A stretch of DNA of 16,638 nt from Methanobacteriota archaeon (GTDB taxonomy: Archaea > Thermoplasmatota > JASEFT01 > JAUWIS01). A model generated the notes under the pieces. The model had not been told where the DNA came from. It worked only from the letters and a program-made list of their open reading frames with translations, and did not search any database. Position 1 is the stretch's first letter. Each line of letters opens with the position of its first letter. The position numbers and the translations under genes were made by a program. Location: NCBI GenBank assembly GCA_030605245.1, contig JAUWIS010000005.1, forward strand, positions 1-16,638, written 5' to 3'. Shown here in pieces: positions 14,058 through 16,638 of this stretch.

Positions 14058-14693
14058 TTATTCGGTTAAACCAATCTTTTCTTTCCTTTTTTTGATTTCC
14101 TCATCTGTTAATTGCTTGTAACCTTTCTTTGTTATAACCGCAATATCTATACCATCACCGCATGCAGCATCACGCCTCATAGCCATTGTCAATGCCCTGA
14201 CAGTTAAGTCAATTCCATCATTTGTTGTTAAATCATCCCTGTAATGATCCTCTAACACCCCATAAGCATAGGGTGATCCTGAGCCTGTTCCCACATATTT
14301 ATCAGGTATTGCTCCACCTGCAGCATCAAGTGAATACACATGATTACCTTCCTTGTCAACACCACCTATTAGCAACTGAACCCAGTATGGGGAATATTTA
14401 TGACTGTTGAGTATATTTGCCATTAATGTGGATGCTGCTTTAACACTCATTGATCCGCCTTTCCTCATTTTATACAATGAGGATTCAACAGAAAGCCATC
14501 TTGCAAGCGTCTGCGCATCTCCGACAAGCCCTGCTGTTGTAAGGCACAAGCCTTCATCTATTTTGAACATTTTCTTTGTAGTCTTATGTGCTATCATTGT
14601 ACCCATTGTTGCTCTTCTTTCTGTTCCTGCTACTACACCATCCTTACATACCATCGCAAGCGTTGTTGTACCTGTTTTTATTTCTTCTGTCAT
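14058..14693 (-). CDS. psmB: Proteasome beta subunit
   Basis: Catalytic beta subunit of the archaeal 20S proteasome, a threonine protease working with PsmA in cytosolic protein turnover. The 211-residue precursor has an 8-residue propeptide, MTEEIKTG, cleaved before TTTLAMVCKDG to expose Thr1. Mature Lys33 (KK at 32-33) and the GTERRAT segment are present, as are GLVGDAQ, GSGSPYAYG and SLDAAGG. At RDAACGDG, the position of the conserved serine of RDSASG (Ser169 in Thermoplasma) is Cys. ATG 14693 is preferred over GTG 14702. The promoter lies in the spacer shared with divergent atpD; GGTTAAATAC on the minus strand at about 14733 is the likely TATA region. psmA is not in this window. Confidence 0.95.
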   Translation of the reverse strand: MTEEIKTGTTTLAMVCKDGVVAGTERRATMGTMIAHKTTKKMFKIDEGLCLTTAGLVGDAQTLARWLSVESSLYKMRKGGSMSVKAASTLMANILNSHKYSPYWVQLLIGGVDKEGNHVYSLDAAGGAIPDKYVGTGSGSPYAYGVLEDHYRDDLTTNDGIDLTVRALTMAMRRDAACGDGIDIAVITKKGYKQLTDEEIKKRKEKIGLTE

Positions 14694-14790
14694 AAGTATC
14701 ACAAAATGTAAAGGATAATAGGGATAGAAGTATTTAACCTTTGTTGTAATTGGAAAAATATATTAAAACATTAATGGTATTATAGGATTG
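14694..14790. promoter_or_regulatory. Divergent psmB/atpD promoter region
   Basis: A 97-base spacer serving two divergent genes. AAAAATATATTAAAAC (14755-14770) is a TATA-like box about 30 bases before atpD ATG 14791. On the minus strand GGTTAAATAC (about 14725-14734) is the best box for psmB, about 35-40 bases from its ATG. No obvious operator repeat is seen. Confidence 0.5.
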
Positions 14791-15417
14791 ATGCCTGAGG
14801 AAATTCTTGAAACAGCAAAACCAACGCGAATGGAACTTCTTGCATTAAGAAGAAGAAAAACATTAGCAGAAAAAGGACATAAACTATTAACTGAAAAAAG
14901 GGATGCGTTAATAAACAGGTTTTTTGATGTTATCAAACAAAGGAATGAGCTCAGAAAAAATTTGGATGACTCAATCAACAATGCATTTTTATCATTGATT
15001 GAGGCTGAGATGATTATGGGGGAGGATAAGGTTGAAAACCTTTCATATTCCATACCTGAATTTGAGAAGACTGAGGCATCAGAGATAAATGTTTTTGGTG
15101 TGAATGTACCGGTCATCAATTTAAAAAAAGGGAAAAAAACAGAATATTCATTAATTGAAACAAATGCAAAGTTTGATGAGACACTAGAAAAATTTAATGA
15201 CGCCCTTTGTAAGATTTTGAAAGTTGCAGAAATTGAAGGCAGCATTAAAAGACTAGGGGTTGAGATTGAAAAGACAAAGAGAAGGGTGAACGCATTAGAA
15301 CATATTTTTATTCCGAGATTGAAAGCGACAGTTAAACACATTGAGTTTTCATTAGAAGAGCGGGAGCGGGACGATTTTGTTAGAAGAAAAAGGATTAAGG
15401 CTGTGATTCAGAGATGA
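14791..15417 (+). CDS. atpD: A-type ATP synthase subunit D
   Basis: Central-stalk (rotor shaft) subunit of the archaeal A1Ao ATP synthase, which couples ion flow across the membrane to ATP synthesis. The 208-residue protein is nearly all helical, as expected for the antiparallel coiled coil. The N-terminal PTRMELLALRRRKTLAEKGHKLLTEKRDAL and the C-terminal RRVNALEHIFIPRLKATVKHIE are family signatures. ATG 14791 is used; a TTG one codon upstream is less likely. The gene is not preceded by other ATP synthase genes: it starts a transcript divergent from psmB, so it is separated from the usual operon. Its TGA overlaps the ATG of a small membrane protein gene. Confidence 0.95.
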   Translation: MPEEILETAKPTRMELLALRRRKTLAEKGHKLLTEKRDALINRFFDVIKQRNELRKNLDDSINNAFLSLIEAEMIMGEDKVENLSYSIPEFEKTEASEINVFGVNVPVINLKKGKKTEYSLIETNAKFDETLEKFNDALCKILKVAEIEGSIKRLGVEIEKTKRRVNALEHIFIPRLKATVKHIEFSLEERERDDFVRRKRIKAVIQR

Positions 15418-15554
15418 AAAACACCTTGTTTGATACAGTTGAAAAAAAGGAGAAAATTTACCTGATACTAACTTTTATTAGAATTATATGGCCATTCTGG
15501 GTGATTTTTGGGTTAATAATGTTTTTTGTCTTACTGCTGCTTGGGAAGACTTAA
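15414..15554 (+). CDS. Small hydrophobic protein coupled to atpD
   Basis: A 46-codon gene too short for ordinary calling. ATG overlaps the atpD stop as ATGA, a typical translational coupling. The peptide has a charged N-terminus (MKNTLFDTVEKKEK) and then one long hydrophobic stretch (about residues 15-43), including RIIWPFWVIFGLIMFFVLLL, ending GKT, so it is a predicted single-pass or hairpin membrane peptide with Lys-rich ends. Methanosarcina mazei has a small hydrophobic gene, ahaG, directly after ahaD. Position and character match, but sequence homology was not tested. It may assist A1Ao assembly; that is inference. Confidence 0.78.
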   Translation: MKNTLFDTVEKKEKIYLILTFIRIIWPFWVIFGLIMFFVLLLLGKT

Positions 15555-15580
15555 AATATGCTGAAATCCATGCATGATTG

Positions 15581-16516
15581 ATGAAAAAAGATTTTACTGG
15601 CAGGGATATAATATCAATAAAGGATTTTTCAAAAACAGACATTGAACATGTAATAAATGCTGCAAAACAAATGGTTCCGGTTGCAACAGGTGCCAGAAAA
15701 ACCAATCTTTTAAATGGAAAGATACTTGCAACATTATTCTTTGAACCATCCACACGTACAAGATTATCATTTGAATCAGCGATGAACAGACTTGGCGGAA
15801 GGATTATAGGTTTTGCTACATCAAAAGCTACATCAACAGAAAAAGGTGAAACCCTTGCTGATACAATAAAAATGGCTGATGCCTACTCAGATGTAATAGT
15901 ACTGCGCCATCCAAACGAGGGGGCTTCGCGTCTGGCATCAGAATTTTCCTCAAAACCTGTGATCAATGCCGGTGATGGTGCGGGTCAGCATCCAACACAA
16001 ACACTACTTGATTTGTTTACGATAAAAACAGAGAAAAAAAGAATAAAAAGGAACAACATTGTGATTGTTGGCGATTTAAAATATGGCAGAACAGTGCATT
16101 CTCTCACCTATGCGCTTTCCATGTTCAATGCAACCATGACATTTATTGCACCACAGACACTTCAGATGCCAGATGAGATACTCTCGGATCTGAAGGAAAA
16201 AGGCATAGATTTCACTTTAACAAACAATCTTGAGTCTGCTATACCTGATGCTGATGTGCTTTATATTACAAGAATCCAGAAGGAGAGATTCCCTGACCCT
16301 GAGGAATACGCAAAGGTTTCTGGTATCTACAGAATAAATCCGGATATGCTTTCAAATGCAAAAAAGGATATGATAATCATGCATCCTTTACCAAGAATTG
16401 ATGAAATCGCTCCTGAGGTTGATAAAACAAGGCACGCGCTTTATTTTAAACAGGCATTTAACGGTGTACCTGTGCGAATGGCTTTACTTGCTCTGGTTCT
16501 GGGGGCGAGAAGATGA
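15581..16516 (+). CDS. pyrB: Aspartate carbamoyltransferase catalytic chain
   Basis: Catalytic subunit that joins carbamoyl phosphate and aspartate in pyrimidine synthesis. The 311-residue length is normal. The carbamoyl-phosphate site STRTR (57-61) in FFEPSTRTRLSFESAMNRLGG, the flexible SKATSTEKGE loop (81-90, Lys88), HPTQ (137-140), the aspartate-site ITRIQKERF and HPLPR (268-272) are all present. ATG 15581 is chosen over the adjacent TTG 15578, as the family starts near MKKDFTGRDIISI. No SD is clear. The regulatory-chain gene pyrI starts 97 bases downstream, after an inverted repeat. The regulated archaeal PyrB-PyrI holoenzyme is expected. Confidence 0.96.
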   Translation: MKKDFTGRDIISIKDFSKTDIEHVINAAKQMVPVATGARKTNLLNGKILATLFFEPSTRTRLSFESAMNRLGGRIIGFATSKATSTEKGETLADTIKMADAYSDVIVLRHPNEGASRLASEFSSKPVINAGDGAGQHPTQTLLDLFTIKTEKKRIKRNNIVIVGDLKYGRTVHSLTYALSMFNATMTFIAPQTLQMPDEILSDLKEKGIDFTLTNNLESAIPDADVLYITRIQKERFPDPEEYAKVSGIYRINPDMLSNAKKDMIIMHPLPRIDEIAPEVDKTRHALYFKQAFNGVPVRMALLALVLGARR

Positions 16517-16520
16517 TACC

Positions 16521-16596
16521 AGAAGTTAGTAGTCAGAAGTTAAGAGGTAGGGAAGGAAGTTGTTCCCTAAATTCTAACTACTATATTCTAACTTCT
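16521..16596 (+). repeat. Imperfect inverted repeat between pyrB and pyrI
   Basis: A 76-base structure in the pyrB-pyrI gap. The outer arms AGAAGTTAG (16521-16529) and CTAACTTCT (16588-16596) pair perfectly, as do the inner arms TAGGGAA (16548-16554) and TTCCCTA (16563-16569), with an 8-base loop between them. The middle pairs partly, and AGAAGTTA also recurs at 16535-16542. It might be an RNA hairpin modulating pyrI expression, or an inserted palindromic element. Confidence 0.7.
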
Positions 16597-16613
16597 AATC
16601 ATGGGGCGAAAAA

Positions 16614-16638
16614 ATGAAGGAGCTGAAGGTTCAACCCA
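16614..16638 (+). CDS. pyrI: PyrI regulatory chain, 5' end only
   Basis: The first eight codons, MKELKVQP, fit the N-terminus of archaeal aspartate carbamoyltransferase regulatory chains, which typically begin near M-x-ELKV. The reading frame runs off the window. Position directly after pyrB supports the call. ATG 16601 is in a different frame. The zinc domain and effector-binding residues cannot be seen. Confidence 0.7.

Noticed and set aside
14763..15341. 192-codon minus-strand frame opposite atpD
   Set aside because: Its low-complexity Ser/Phe/Leu composition is the expected antisense shadow of the helical, Lys/Glu-rich atpD.

Overview
The window is a compact, AT-rich stretch from a free-living archaeon, most likely a euryarchaeote. 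Archaeal hallmarks are a 20S proteasome beta subunit, an A-type ATP synthase subunit D, the wyosine enzyme Taw1, the formate-dependent purine ligase PurP, the KH/beta-CASP termination factor FttA (aCPSF1), an Nre protein, and a pyrB-pyrI pair. Several genes start about 25 bases after an A/T-rich TATA-like box and lack a Shine-Dalgarno (SD) motif, which suggests leaderless mRNAs. Genes inside operons (purE, the nitrilase-family gene, argS) have clear SD motifs. Species cannot be named from this sequence alone. There is no tRNA, rRNA, CRISPR array or transposase.

Layout: (1) 1-1768, argS. (2) 1769-2083, the only long gene-poor spacer, holding a perfect triloop hairpin, a short unrecognised minus-strand reading frame, and the operator/promoter of a toxin-antitoxin locus. 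(3) 2084-2621, a ribbon-helix-helix antitoxin and a RelE-like toxin, with the remains of a second toxin start between them. (4) 2664-3698, taw1, carrying an in-frame insert built of tandem short hairpins. (5) 3758-7958, a purine block: purC on the minus strand, divergent from purP-larB-purE and a nitrilase-superfamily gene. (6) 8084-12052, an amino-acid permease fused to an EIIA-like domain, then nre and an SplB-like radical SAM gene that overlap by 14 bases. (7) 12054-14693 on the minus strand, fttA and psmB. (8) 14791-16638 on the plus strand, atpD, an overlapping 46-codon membrane peptide gene, pyrB, a long imperfect inverted repeat, and the first codons of pyrI.

Functionally this is mostly housekeeping: nucleotide synthesis (purC, purP, purE, pyrB, pyrI), translation and tRNA modification (argS, taw1), mRNA 3'-end formation (fttA), protein turnover (psmB) and energy (atpD). 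larB, next to its paralogue purE, points to nickel-pincer cofactor synthesis or to a purine-related role.

Most worth a second look: the hairpin chain inserted in frame in taw1; the toxin-antitoxin locus that looks like a hybrid left by recombination between two related modules; the small membrane protein coupled to atpD; and the permease whose EIIA-like domain appears to have Ser in place of the phosphorylated His. No complete new multi-gene system is evident. The novelty lies in these smaller structures.
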